Assembly: GCF_012276985.1 (NCBI RefSeq)
Contig: NZ_JAAXMM010000014.1
Coordinates: 62,001 to 126,000, forward strand
From: Agrobacterium sp. a22-2
GTDB taxonomy: Bacteria > Pseudomonadota > Alphaproteobacteria > Rhizobiales > Rhizobiaceae
Direction: 5' to 3'
DNA length: 64,000 nt
The translations under genes and the position numbers were made by a program. Below, one piece after another: positions 34,763-44,245 of the stretch; within the stretch, counting starts at the first letter, position 1; each line of letters opens with the position of its first letter. Under the pieces are notes generated by a model, which did not search any database, had not been told where the DNA came from, and saw only the letters and a program-made list of their open reading frames with translations.

Positions 34763-37700
34763 TCAGATCCGGATCAGGTCGACGCTATCGCCCAGTTCCC
34801 GGACGGCGATGTCGACGACGCTCAGCTGGTGGGTGAAGAGGATGGTCTGGAAAGTGCCTGACGTGCCGGCCAGCGCCTTCAGGCCCGATGCCGTGCGGTC
34901 ATCGTCGAAGGTCTGGAAGATGTCGTCGACGATCAGGGGCGCCGGCTCGTTGCGGCTGCAATAGTCCTCGAGGAAGGCCAGCCGCAGGGCCAGATAGAGC
35001 TGGTCGCCGGTTCCTTCGCTGAGGCCGCTGAGCGGCACCCATTCGCCAGTCGCCCGTTCCGCCTTCAGATGCAGGGCGTCATCGGCGTCATAGTCCTGCA
35101 CCAGTCGCGCAAACCTTCCGCCGGTCAGCACCGAGAACAGATCGCCGGCCCGCGTCATCATCGGATCGGCCTGCGCCTCGCGATAGGCTTCCATCGACGT
35201 GCCCAGCAGATGGGCGGCCAGCTTCAGCACCACCCATTGCCGGGCCAGCTCGCGGGCTTCCTGTTCGGCCGCCAGCTTCTCGAATACCGCATATTCGGCA
35301 CTCTTGCCGGTCTCCAGTGCCCGGCGCTGCCGCTCGTTCTCGGCCAGCACGGCCGTCAGTTGGCCAAAGCGTTCGACATGGGCGTGATCCTCGGCCTCCA
35401 GCCGTTCGATGTCGAGATCGGCGGCCACCCGGTCGAAGCCGGACAGATCAAGGCGAACCTCGTCCTCGCTGCGGCCTTCGGCCTGCAGATCGAAGCGACG
35501 GCGCGATTGCGTGAGCCGGCCCTCGATCTCGCGCCGCTGCTGCAGCCGCTGCAACAGCAGGGGGAGATCGTCGCCGACCGGCATCGCGCTGGCAAGGGTC
35601 GACAGCACGGCATCGGCCTCTTCCGCCTCCAGCCGGGCGCGCGCCAGGACCTGCTGTGCCCGCTCCAGCGACCGGATCAGGCCCAGGCGCCGCTGATGAT
35701 CGGCATTGGCGGCGACCACCCGCTCATGCAGGATATCGACCACCGCATCGGCCGAGAGCGTCGCCAGTTCCGGCGCGATCTCGACGGCAAGCCCGCGGGC
35801 ATCCTCTTCGAACGCCTGGATGTCGCGCTCCATGCCGCGCACCCGCCGGCGGCGGTTTTCGCGCTCGGCCAGCGTCGCCGGCACATCCTTCCAGACGAGG
35901 ATAGAGGCCTCTGCCATTTCAACGGAGGCGGTGGCAGTCAGACCGATTGCCGCAACCGCCTCGGCAAACACCCGGCCCCAGCGTTCCGCCTCGTCGCGAA
36001 GCTCGGCCCGGCGGGCTTCCAGCTTTTCGATCGTATCGAGCGACGACTGTCGCTTGCCTTCGGCAGCACGGCTCTCCGTCCAGCGCTGGCCGATATCGGT
36101 GACGTGGCGATTGAGCGCCCGGCCGAGGGCCGACACCGGCAGGGCCTCATATCCCGCCAAGCCACAGGCATCAGAAAGCGTCTGCAGAACCGGAGCGATG
36201 CGCGGCTCGATCCGCTGCAACTCCGCAAGTTCGTCTTCCAACCCATGCAGGGCATCGCGCTGCTTGGAAAGCCCCTCGACGGCGCGGCGCCACTCGATCA
36301 TGCGTTCGGCGCTGTCCGGCTCCAGATCGAGCCCGGCAAACAGCGCCTGATAATCGGCGCGGACGGCCTCCAGATCGGCAGCCGCGGCCGTCGCATCCCG
36401 GTCCGCCTGCCGACAAGTCTCGTTCAATTCTACGAGACGCAATCTGAGCTGCTGGTGGCGGGCGACCCGCTCGGCATCGGTGAGCGCGCTGTCGGCCAGC
36501 CGGTCGGCTTCGCCAATCGCTCGGGCGACCTCCTGCTCGGGGACGGACGAATCCTTCCTGGCAAAGGCCTGGAACAGCCCGTCGCGCCGCGACCGGGCCG
36601 TGGTGATGTCATCCCGCGTGACGATCGTGCCATCGTGCTGCAGCCCGGCGATGTCCCGCTCGACCGTTTCTTTTTCCGAAAGCAGGCCACCGAGCACCGT
36701 GGAGGCCTGCCGGGCGACGGTCGTGGCCTCGTCGATGCGCCGGCGATGATCGGCAAGGGCGGCCAGATCCGGCAGCGGGGTGGCGAGCAGCCGGTCGAGA
36801 TCGACGACCGGCGGCGACAATCTTGCAGCGGCCTCGGTCAATTCCGATCGGGCGCGGGAGGCCCGCACCGCGAGGGCATCAAGCCGGGTCAGCTCGGCCA
36901 GGTCTGGCTGCAGGGCGGCCAATTGGTCGGCATAGGGTTTTGGGTCGATCAGCCGTCCGCCAGCCTTGACGTTGTCGAGATGGCTCAGGTAGTCGCGCTC
37001 TTCGTCCAGCCGCTTGGCAATATCGTCGAGCCGGCGCCGGATATCCCGGCCTTCGCCGGACAGCACGCCGAGATGAGCGAGATCGGCATCGGCCGGCTGG
37101 CTTTGCTCCAAGCCGTCCGGATCGGCCGGCAGGCCGAGCTTGCGCGCAAGACCGGCGAGCCGTAGATCGAAACCTTCGACTTCGCCCCGCACCCGCGACA
37201 GGTCCTCGCGGGCCTTCAGATAGGAGCCTTTCTCGGCATAGCGCGCCACAACACGATCGGCCGCGGCAAACACCGCCTCGTCGACCTCCGCCAGGCCAAG
37301 TTCGTCACCCAGCCGCACCGCCTCGTCCTGTACCGTGTCAAGCGCGTCCTGCGCCTTGGTGCGCGACTGCAGCGCCTCATCCAGTTGGGCTTCAAACGAG
37401 GACGGCACCGCCTGCAGATCGGCAAAAAGCAGCAGAGATGTCTGATCGGCGTCAATCTCGCGGATCAGCGGCTCCAGCCTTTTCAGCCCTGTCAGATGCC
37501 CCAGCGCATGGCGAGTTTCCTGGCGCGCCTGCTGCAGCGCCTTCATTTCCCGTTCGGCGTCTGCGGCGTCCGCGAGCAATTTCTTCCAGTCGCCGGAGCG
37601 CAGCTCAAGCTCCCGCTCGGCTTTACGGGCCTCGTCATGGCGGTCGAGTGCCTGATAGAAAGACCGGTCCTTGGAACGGCGCGTCGCAAAAATTCCCTCC

Positions 37701-38209
37701 GCCTCACTCTCCAGCGACTGGCGCAGTTTGCTGAGGCCTGTCAGGCCGGAGGCGGCGGAAAACAAGAGGCTGCCGATTTCGCCGCCGCTGTGCAGCATTT
37801 CCAGCGCACCCTGGCGCAGCCGGTGCGAGTTGAGGCCGAAGGCCCGCTCAAAAACATCCCGCCCGAGACTGCCGAGATAAGGCGCCAGGGCGTCGTCGGC
37901 CAGCGGCGTCTCCGCCTCGCTATGGTCGATCAGGGTATTCTTGCGGCCGCGCCGCCGGCGGAAGGCCAGCTGGTCCCTGTCCCGGCCGGAGAGAACCGCG
38001 CCGATGCGAAGGCTCGACGGCTCGTGCAGAAAGCTGTCCTCGGCCGCGGTCGGAAAGCCGAACAGCAGATCGGAAATGGCCTTCAGCGCCGACGACTTGC
38101 CGGCCTCGTTCGCCCCATAGACGACATGCAGCGCGGCGCCGGGCCTGAACTCCAGCACGCGATCGGTCAGCGCGCCGTAGCGCAGGATGTCGAGACGATC
38201 AAAGCGCAT
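34763..38209 (-). CDS. AAA family ATPase, YhaN/SbcC/Rad50-like
   Basis: A 1148-residue SMC-like ATPase. The N-terminus MRFDRLDILRYGALTDR leads to Walker A VYGANEAGKSSALKAI. The middle is a long Arg/Glu/Ala/Leu-rich coiled coil. The C-terminus has a signature-like LSEGTGDQLYLALRLAF and Walker B PLIVDDIFQTFDDDR. This is the YhaN branch of the SbcC/Rad50 group, working with an SbcD-like nuclease in DNA end processing. The phosphoesterase partner is encoded 2 bases upstream, so they form a two-gene unit. No zinc-hook CxxC was seen in the centre. Confidence 0.9.
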   Translation of the reverse strand: MRFDRLDILRYGALTDRVLEFRPGAALHVVYGANEAGKSSALKAISDLLFGFPTAAEDSFLHEPSSLRIGAVLSGRDRDQLAFRRRRGRKNTLIDHSEAETPLADDALAPYLGSLGRDVFERAFGLNSHRLRQGALEMLHSGGEIGSLLFSAASGLTGLSKLRQSLESEAEGIFATRRSKDRSFYQALDRHDEARKAERELELRSGDWKKLLADAADAEREMKALQQARQETRHALGHLTGLKRLEPLIREIDADQTSLLLFADLQAVPSSFEAQLDEALQSRTKAQDALDTVQDEAVRLGDELGLAEVDEAVFAAADRVVARYAEKGSYLKAREDLSRVRGEVEGFDLRLAGLARKLGLPADPDGLEQSQPADADLAHLGVLSGEGRDIRRRLDDIAKRLDEERDYLSHLDNVKAGGRLIDPKPYADQLAALQPDLAELTRLDALAVRASRARSELTEAAARLSPPVVDLDRLLATPLPDLAALADHRRRIDEATTVARQASTVLGGLLSEKETVERDIAGLQHDGTIVTRDDITTARSRRDGLFQAFARKDSSVPEQEVARAIGEADRLADSALTDAERVARHQQLRLRLVELNETCRQADRDATAAAADLEAVRADYQALFAGLDLEPDSAERMIEWRRAVEGLSKQRDALHGLEDELAELQRIEPRIAPVLQTLSDACGLAGYEALPVSALGRALNRHVTDIGQRWTESRAAEGKRQSSLDTIEKLEARRAELRDEAERWGRVFAEAVAAIGLTATASVEMAEASILVWKDVPATLAERENRRRRVRGMERDIQAFEEDARGLAVEIAPELATLSADAVVDILHERVVAANADHQRRLGLIRSLERAQQVLARARLEAEEADAVLSTLASAMPVGDDLPLLLQRLQQRREIEGRLTQSRRRFDLQAEGRSEDEVRLDLSGFDRVAADLDIERLEAEDHAHVERFGQLTAVLAENERQRRALETGKSAEYAVFEKLAAEQEARELARQWVVLKLAAHLLGTSMEAYREAQADPMMTRAGDLFSVLTGGRFARLVQDYDADDALHLKAERATGEWVPLSGLSEGTGDQLYLALRLAFLEDYCSRNEPAPLIVDDIFQTFDDDRTASGLKALAGTSGTFQTILFTHQLSVVDIAVRELGDSVDLIRI

Positions 38210-38211
38210 GC

Positions 38212-39447
38212 CTAGCCGCCTCCGCCGCGGGCGAGCAGCAATTGCCGGGCTTCCTCGACGAGCGCCTCGACCGTCACATCAAGCGGCAAGTCGCCCGCAC
38301 CGATGCCGCCCGGCAGCCTGAGAGCGATCGTCGAGACCAGGTCCTGCGCCTGGGCCAATGTATCGTCCGGCAAGGCGTCGGCAGCAAACAGGTGCTGCAG
38401 GTCGAAGGCAGCACCGGTCGATATCCCTTCGGAAAGCGAAGGGGCGATGAGCCGCAGTTCGAGCTTTTCGAGCCAGATATCGGCGTGGCAGCGATGGCAG
38501 GCCGCCTGCACTTCGTCATGCCATTGCCGGCGATTGGTGGCAAAATCCCTGTAGAGCGGCGTCACCCCGGCAAGCCTTACCCGCAGCGCCAGCATGCGCC
38601 CCTCGATATCGTGGGCAAGCGGCAGGGCTGCCCGCTCGACGGCCGCGAGGACAGCATTGGCATCGTCTTCGGGACTGATCATCACCTCGACGGCACCGAA
38701 GCGCGCTTCGTCGACGATCACCCGTTCATGCCGGGCGCGGCCATCCTCGACGCTGACCAACACGGCGCCCTTGGCGCCCTGTTCGCGAATGCTGCGGCCC
38801 TGCAGGTTGCCGGGAAAGATCACCAGCGGATCGGTCGCGACCTCTTCGAACTCGTGCACATGGCCGAGCGCCCAGTAATCGTAGCCGCGCGAGCGCAGGT
38901 CCTCGACCGAACAGGGGGCGTAGGGCGCATGGGGTTCGCGGCCGGTCAGCGACGTGTGCAGCACGCCGATATTGAACCATCCGGCCACCGGCGGCGGATA
39001 GGCGATCGCCAGATTGTCGGTCGCCGAACGGTCGGCAAAACCCTGGCCGTGCAAGGCCACCTGAATGGGTTCAAGGCGAAAGCTGCCCGGCGCATTGGTC
39101 GGAAATTCGTGGACATTGGCCGGCAGGGTGATGGTCTTGGTGATGACGCTCAGGGCATCGTGATTGCCACGCAACAGGAAGACCGGAATTCCGGCCCGCT
39201 CCAGCCGCGCCATTTCGCGGTTGAAGAACAGGCCGATCTTGTTGTCCTTCCAATCGCCGTCATAGACATCGCCGGCAATCAGGAAGAAGTCGACCTGCCA
39301 GTCGACGGCCTGGGTCACCAGCGTCGAGAAGGCCTTGCGGCTGGCCTCGACGAAGACAGCGGCGATCTCGGCATCCTTCAGGGCAAGTACCTGAAACGGA
39401 CTGCCCAGATGCAGATCGGCCGCGTGGATGAACCGGAAAGAAGACAT
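38212..39447 (-). CDS. Metallophosphoesterase, SbcD/Mre11/YhaO-like DNA exonuclease
   Basis: A 411-residue calcineurin-like phosphoesterase. The metal motifs are in order FIHAADLHLGSPF, LIAGDVYDGDWKDN, LLRGNHDAL, VLHTSL and ALGHVHEFEE. The C-terminal third is the capping and partner-binding part. It pairs with the downstream YhaN-like ATPase as SbcD does with SbcC, probably as a DNA end nuclease. It is the first gene of the two-gene unit. Confidence 0.92.
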   Translation of the reverse strand: MSSFRFIHAADLHLGSPFQVLALKDAEIAAVFVEASRKAFSTLVTQAVDWQVDFFLIAGDVYDGDWKDNKIGLFFNREMARLERAGIPVFLLRGNHDALSVITKTITLPANVHEFPTNAPGSFRLEPIQVALHGQGFADRSATDNLAIAYPPPVAGWFNIGVLHTSLTGREPHAPYAPCSVEDLRSRGYDYWALGHVHEFEEVATDPLVIFPGNLQGRSIREQGAKGAVLVSVEDGRARHERVIVDEARFGAVEVMISPEDDANAVLAAVERAALPLAHDIEGRMLALRVRLAGVTPLYRDFATNRRQWHDEVQAACHRCHADIWLEKLELRLIAPSLSEGISTGAAFDLQHLFAADALPDDTLAQAQDLVSTIALRLPGGIGAGDLPLDVTVEALVEEARQLLLARGGGG

Positions 39448-39536
39448 GAACTCGAATCGTCAGGTGCCGTTGGCCCCTGTTTTAGGAAAATGCGGACCCG
39501 ATTGATAGTCTTCTGCCCGGCTTATCACGCGCTGCG

Positions 39537-39881
39537 TCAGAGGCGGTGCATACGGGCGACGTCGAGCTCCGGAAAGGCTGCGAGCAGATCCTCGCGCGAA
39601 CCGATCGTTTCAGGTTCGGCATGCAGCACGACGCTCAGCGGATCGCCGACCTGCAGCACCTTATCGGCGCGCACGGAGATGCTGTCGCCATTGCCGCGCA
39701 ACAGGGTTGCTTCCCTTTCAAATCCTTGCGTCAGCAGCCAGTCGCGCGATGCGTTGAGGCTGACCTGCACTTCATAGGAACTGTTCTCCCGAACGACCTT
39801 GACCAGATAGGGCACCGGCGCGCGGTTGCCGTCGATCAGAATCTCGCCCTGGCCATCGGCATTTTCAATGTGTTCGCTCAT
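39537..39881 (-). CDS. Hypothetical protein, 114 residues
   Basis: A small acidic protein starting MSEHIENADGQGEILIDGNR and ending PELDVARMHRL. The middle alternates hydrophobic and polar residues (VPYLVKVVRENSSYEVQVSL) like a beta-sheet domain. It has no signal peptide, membrane segment or motif I recognise. Codon use matches its neighbours. It is transcribed away from the small gene at 40164, with a 282-base gap between them. Function unknown. Confidence 0.6.
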   Translation of the reverse strand: MSEHIENADGQGEILIDGNRAPVPYLVKVVRENSSYEVQVSLNASRDWLLTQGFEREATLLRGNGDSISVRADKVLQVGDPLSVVLHAEPETIGSREDLLAAFPELDVARMHRL

Positions 39882-40163
39882 ATCGCTTTATCCTTTGACA
39901 GTGCCGTCCGGCTCTCCCGCCGACAGCATGTGACCCCCGGTAAAGACAACCGAAGCTGCCAGCGATTTGTTCCCGGTGGGCGATCCGACCGCGACATCGT
40001 GACCCTTTCCGGCAGGACGTCTGCATTTTCTACCTTTGTCAGATCAAACCTCCTCTGCTATTGCGGGACCATGAACCGGGTGGCGGCGACGTGACCTCAA
40101 GGCAGATCAAACGAACCTCGCAGGCCGCACCAAGCGGCATGAGAGAGATCAACGGACCCTCAG

Positions 40164-40370
40164 ATGGACAGTGTCGAAATCACCACGCGCAGCGAATTTG
40201 CCATGTGGGCCATACAAAGGGCGCAGGAAATCGTGATGAACGAGGGATCGGCGCTGGCGCTGGCGGCGCGTGACATGGACGAGGCCGCCCTGCAGGAAAA
40301 CGGCGCGGCGCTCGGCCAGGCGATCGCCGAGGCCATGCTCGAAGTTTTCGACGGGCTCATCTCCGAATAA
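40164..40370 (+). CDS. Hypothetical small protein, 68 residues
   Basis: A short, Ala/Glu-rich and probably all-helical protein (SEFAMWAIQRAQEIVMNEG, then ALGQAIAEAMLEVFDGLIS). It has no known motif. It lies 28 bases before the DnaJ-domain gene on the same strand, so the two are probably one transcript. The strong ribosome binding site of the next gene lies in the gap. Function unknown; a helical partner of the J-domain protein is conceivable. Confidence 0.55.
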   Translation: MDSVEITTRSEFAMWAIQRAQEIVMNEGSALALAARDMDEAALQENGAALGQAIAEAMLEVFDGLISE

Positions 40371-40398
40371 GGAGGGGGTCCGAACAAGGAGGGGCAAT

Positions 40399-41031
40399 GT
40401 GATCGATCCCTATGAGATCCTGGGCGTCGCGCACGATGCCGACGACGAACAGATTCGGGCGGCCTACCGCCTGCTGGCCAAGGCCACCCATCCCGATTCG
40501 GGCGGCGATACCGAGGCCTTCATTCGCGGCCAGAAGGCCTGCGAACTGCTGCTCGATCCCGCCCGGCGCAAATTCTTCGACGAGACCGGTTACGATCTGG
40601 AACTGACCGAGGCGATGGACCTGCAGGGACTGCTGGTCATCGAAAAGCTCGTCAACGAGATCGTGCTCGACGACCGCGAGCCCGGCACCTTCGACCCGAT
40701 TGCCGGCATGCGGGCCAAGCTGACCGAGGAGATCGGCAAGACCCGCTTCCAGATCCGCGAAATGCAGGGCCATAGCAGCCGGCTGCAAAACCACCTAGAC
40801 CGGCTCGGCGACCGGCCGGGCAAGGATGTGCTGGGTTACATGCTGCGAGCCCGCATGGACACCATCGGTAAGCTGGTGGCGGAAGCCGCCGCCCGCATCG
40901 AGGCGACCGAGCGGGCTTTCGACATGCTCGACGCCTATTCCTACGCCATAGACCCTGCCGACGACGAAGAGGCGGTTCCAGACAGCCTCCTGGCGGACGA
41001 ACCACCCATCAAGGCCAGCAGCCGTACATAA
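40399..41031 (+). CDS. J-domain (DnaJ-like) protein
   Basis: A 210-residue protein with an N-terminal J domain, MIDPYEILGVAHDADDEQ to about residue 65, including the HPD tripeptide in ATHPDSGGD. The rest is helical and acidic, without the Gly/Phe or zinc regions of full DnaJ. The start is GTG at 40399, preceded by an excellent AGGAGGGG; an in-frame start at 40270 would overlap the small upstream gene. It should stimulate an Hsp70, but the client is unknown. Confidence 0.85.
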   Translation: MIDPYEILGVAHDADDEQIRAAYRLLAKATHPDSGGDTEAFIRGQKACELLLDPARRKFFDETGYDLELTEAMDLQGLLVIEKLVNEIVLDDREPGTFDPIAGMRAKLTEEIGKTRFQIREMQGHSSRLQNHLDRLGDRPGKDVLGYMLRARMDTIGKLVAEAAARIEATERAFDMLDAYSYAIDPADDEEAVPDSLLADEPPIKASSRT

Positions 41032-41174
41032 CCGGGAAACGATGTTGAAACGCTGCCCGAGCCGGATGCAAACAGTGGACACCGGATTCTGGTGAGTAGC
41101 GATTTCGGCTGGAAAGCGACAGAAGCAGACGTCGATATTCTGGTCAGGCGGATATTCCTGGGGCCGCACCATCA

Positions 41175-41966
41175 CTATCCGCTCGCTTCCATAATTCGTT
41201 TGCTGGCGTCTAGGGAAATCCTCGCCACGGAGCGCAACCATGCGGATGCAGGGCTCCCGTAAAGGGTTTTCGAAGGGTTTAAATGGGCCTGTTTGCACCG
41301 GTGGTAGGCGTGCGCTTCATACGCCAGGCGGCACACTATCCAAACCAGCCGCAGGCGCAGTCGCCCCAGGTCATCGAGTTGTGCAATGCGACCTTTGAAC
41401 TGATCATGTTCGGCCATGTAAATTTCCACAGGCTCAATGGTTGTGAGTTTGCTGTCGCGGAGAAAGACACTAAAGTCAGCGGTGTCCCAAGAATGGGAGA
41501 CCTTATTGCGAACACTACGCACCTTATCCAGTTCCAACGGCAAGTCAGGCGACACCACGTTGAAGGCCGCTGCCAGCTTGATGCGCTGGGAAAAACTTGA
41601 AAGAGGGCCGTAGGCGCCGAACAGATCTTTTTTCCCGCCAGGCACGTAATCGGGGATAGCATGCCTGTGTGCGACCACCAGAAGGTCATCGGCAAAGGCG
41701 CAAGTGATTATTGGAAGAAAGCGCGGTTCTTCACTCACCAAAAGTGACGCGAAGCGCTCTAGTTCGGCAGTGTCAAATGGGAGTTGATCAAGCGCTGCTA
41801 CAAATAGCTCAATAGCCCGCTTTTCGAAGGACCGGGTATAGTTCCGATAAATTTGAAGGCCGGCCTTCTCGCCATAGCCAAGGCTCATGGCCGCGATGTC
41901 AGGGTCAAACCAATCAGCGTCGTTCTCAGTCATCACCGCACGATATACAGATCTTTGCCGCTTCAT
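41175..41966 (-). CDS. MltR/HEPN-like protein, low GC
   Basis: A 263-residue protein. FGAYGPLSSFSQRIKLAAAF followed by ELDKVRSVRNKVSHSW matches the pattern of MltR-type proteins and contains an R-N-x3-H HEPN motif (R153, N154, H158), the catalytic signature of HEPN ribonucleases. The gene is visibly lower in GC (29 of 60 bases in the row 41461-41520) than its neighbours, suggesting acquisition. The start could be 41966 or the in-frame ATG at 41933; neither has a good ribosome binding site. No partner antitoxin-like gene is seen beside it. Confidence 0.65.
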   Translation of the reverse strand: MKRQRSVYRAVMTENDADWFDPDIAAMSLGYGEKAGLQIYRNYTRSFEKRAIELFVAALDQLPFDTAELERFASLLVSEEPRFLPIITCAFADDLLVVAHRHAIPDYVPGGKKDLFGAYGPLSSFSQRIKLAAAFNVVSPDLPLELDKVRSVRNKVSHSWDTADFSVFLRDSKLTTIEPVEIYMAEHDQFKGRIAQLDDLGRLRLRLVWIVCRLAYEAHAYHRCKQAHLNPSKTLYGSPASAWLRSVARISLDASKRIMEASG

Positions 41967-42158
41967 AGAGGGTCGTCGCTACTTTCTCGCCACGAGCCAT
42001 GACGGGCGTATTCAGGTGAACCTGCCATCAAGTAAACCGAACTTGTCCGTTTAGGGCCCATTGCGGACGATGATCTTGCCTCGTCCCGCCCAGGAAGAAG
42101 CTCGAAACGAGCTTGACCTCACCCGCCGATTAAAAGCGCCACTAAGCCACCCCTTCCG

Positions 42159-43322
42159 TTAAGGCTGCGTCTTCGGCTTCAGCGCGTCGACCCCGAAGGC
42201 CCCGCCGAAGGGCGACGGATTGCTGGCGGCCGGCGCGCCCGGCGTCGTGGTCGGCGCAAAGGACGGCATGGGGGCTGGCGCTGCGGCCGGCGTGTTGCGA
42301 CGCTGTTCCTCCAGCAGCCGTTCCTGCACCAGGCGCTTCTGGGCGGCGAGATCGGCGACGCAGGCGGACGAATCGTATTGGCTGCCCTGCCAGGTGGCTG
42401 TGGCCGCCATCGCCACCAGAACCGCGGCGACGCCGGCCGGATGGGTCAGCGCCCGCGTCACCGGATGGGCATAGAGCCGCGACTTGTGAACCCTGCCGCT
42501 TTTCAGCAGTTCCTGGCGGCGGATATGGGCCTCGTGCACCATGGCGCCGATCAGGGTGATGGCGATGATGATCACCGCCAGGGCCGAGAGCGACGGATCG
42601 GTGCCAAGCCGCACCTTGGAGGCGAGCGCCGTGGTGAACGTGCTGTCCGACAGGATCGTAAACACCGTGGTGTTGTAGTTCTCGAACGAGGCGAGCAGCG
42701 TCAGGAAGGCGGCCGAGCCAATGGCCGGACGCAGGAAGGGCAGCATGATCCGGCGAAACGCCTGGCCGGGCGTTGCGCCGAGATCGAGGGCCGCTTCCGT
42801 CAGCGTCGGATCGAAACGCTGCAGCCGCGCCATGAAGATCAGCATGGAATAGGCCGAGATGAAGGTCACCTGGCCGAGCAGCGTCAGGAAGATGCCGTTG
42901 TAGAAAATCGAGCCGTAGCCGGCCCCGACCCCGCGCGCCACGCCGCCCCAGAAGACGATGGTCGAAATGCCGAGCACCACGCCGGGGATGAGGATCGGCG
43001 TGATCAGCACGGCATAAAGCGTCGAGCGCAGCCGCGGGCTGATTTCGGCGAGCGCCAGGGCCCCGGCAAGGCCGACCGGCAGGGACAACGCCATAACGCC
43101 GATACCGATCATCACGCTGGTGCCGAGCCCTTGCATCAGCCGCTCGTTGCCGATCAACACGCCGAACCAGTCGGTGGTGAAACATTCCCAGGGGGTGATG
43201 CGCGGGAAGGATGAGGAGTTGAAGGCGGTGATCACCATGATGATCAGCGGCCCGAAGAGGAAGGCGAAGAACAGCAGCGAATAGGTGGCAGAAAAGCTGC
43301 CGCTTCCGGTTCCGCGGTTCAT
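42159..43322 (-). CDS. ABC transporter permease, PotC/PhnV type, with C-terminal extension
   Basis: A 387-residue permease where about 265 is usual. The first segment is YSLLFFAFLFGPLIIMVITA, and the EAA loop TLTEAALDLGATPGQAF. After the normal end (about residue 270) the chain adds a cytoplasmic linker, another hydrophobic segment (about 295-311, ending AATATW) and a 75-residue tail. The tail has an Arg/Glu-rich helix then a Pro/Ala/Thr-rich stretch, ending GVDALKPKTQP. It overlaps the partner permease by 4 bases and is the last gene of the importer operon. Confidence 0.9.
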   Translation of the reverse strand: MNRGTGSGSFSATYSLLFFAFLFGPLIIMVITAFNSSSFPRITPWECFTTDWFGVLIGNERLMQGLGTSVMIGIGVMALSLPVGLAGALALAEISPRLRSTLYAVLITPILIPGVVLGISTIVFWGGVARGVGAGYGSIFYNGIFLTLLGQVTFISAYSMLIFMARLQRFDPTLTEAALDLGATPGQAFRRIMLPFLRPAIGSAAFLTLLASFENYNTTVFTILSDSTFTTALASKVRLGTDPSLSALAVIIIAITLIGAMVHEAHIRRQELLKSGRVHKSRLYAHPVTRALTHPAGVAAVLVAMAATATWQGSQYDSSACVADLAAQKRLVQERLLEEQRRNTPAAAPAPMPSFAPTTTPGAPAASNPSPFGGAFGVDALKPKTQP

Positions 43323-44245
43323 CGGCCGATCTCCCCGATCGATACCTTGAAGATGCGCATCATCAGCATCACGAAGGTGATGCAGACGCCAAGCAGGATG
43401 GTTGCATAGGCCGCACCCCGCTGCCAGTTGCCGGCATCATTGAACCATTGGTAGATCAGCTGGGTGAACCAGAGATTGGACGGTCCGCCGAGGATCTGCG
43501 GCGCCGCCAGCGCGCCGGCCGTCAGCATGAAGACCATGGTGGCGCCGGACGCGATGCCGGGTTTGGCGATCGGCAGCACGACGCGCCAATGCACCCGCCA
43601 CCAGCTGGCGCCCATGTCGCGGGCCGCCTCGATCTGGTTGCGATCGAGCGCCTCCACCGCATTGTAGATCGGGAAGACCATCAGCAGGATATAGGCGTAG
43701 GTCAGGCCGGCATAGAGCGCCACGTCGGCGCGGATGAAGTCGACCGGTGCATCCCACAATCCCATGCCCATGCCGACGCCGTTAATCAGGCCGGTCGCCC
43801 CGAACAGCACCCGGAAGGCGAAGGCGCGCAGGATCTCGTTGACCCAGAAGGGCACGATCAGCCCGATGACCATCAGCCGGGCGACCACGCCGGTTGCCGA
43901 ATGAGCGAGGATGAAGGCGATCGGGTAGCAGATCAGCACATCGATCAGGGTGACGAACACGGCCGCCACCAGCGTCTTCACCAGTACCCCGACATCGAGC
44001 GCGTTGAACGTGCCGCTGCTGCCGAACAGGAAGAAACTGTAATTCTCGAAGGTGTAGACATCCTTCGGGCCGCCGATCTCCGGCCGCGGCAGGTTATGCC
44101 GGAAGGAGAAATCCAGCATGAAGACCTGCGGCAGCACGATCAGCACCAGAACCCAGAGAAACACCGTGATGCCGACGAAAGCGGCCACGCCGATGCCGTG
44201 ACGGTCGGCGAAATTGGCAAAGGCGGCGCGCAGCGACTGCATCAT
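43319..44245 (-). CDS. ABC transporter permease, PotB/PhnU type
   Basis: A 308-residue permease with hydrophobic segment FVGITVFLWVLVLIVLPQVF near the N-terminus and EAA loop NQIEAARDMGASWWRVHW. It overlaps the ATPase stop and the next permease start by 4 bases each, so the three genes are translationally coupled. It belongs to the polyamine/2-aminoethylphosphonate transporter class. Confidence 0.93.
   Translation of the reverse strand: MMQSLRAAFANFADRHGIGVAAFVGITVFLWVLVLIVLPQVFMLDFSFRHNLPRPEIGGPKDVYTFENYSFFLFGSSGTFNALDVGVLVKTLVAAVFVTLIDVLICYPIAFILAHSATGVVARLMVIGLIVPFWVNEILRAFAFRVLFGATGLINGVGMGMGLWDAPVDFIRADVALYAGLTYAYILLMVFPIYNAVEALDRNQIEAARDMGASWWRVHWRVVLPIAKPGIASGATMVFMLTAGALAAPQILGGPSNLWFTQLIYQWFNDAGNWQRGAAYATILLGVCITFVMLMMRIFKVSIGEIGR

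Noticed and set aside
35069..37165. Plus-strand open frame of 698 codons opposite the YhaN-like gene
   Set aside because: High-GC antisense shadow; the minus-strand protein has clear Walker, signature and coiled-coil features.
41075..41110. Insertion-sequence end (AGTGGACACCGGATTCTGG-like stretch)
   Set aside because: It looks vaguely like ends of some transposons, but there is no transposase remnant, second end or target duplication.
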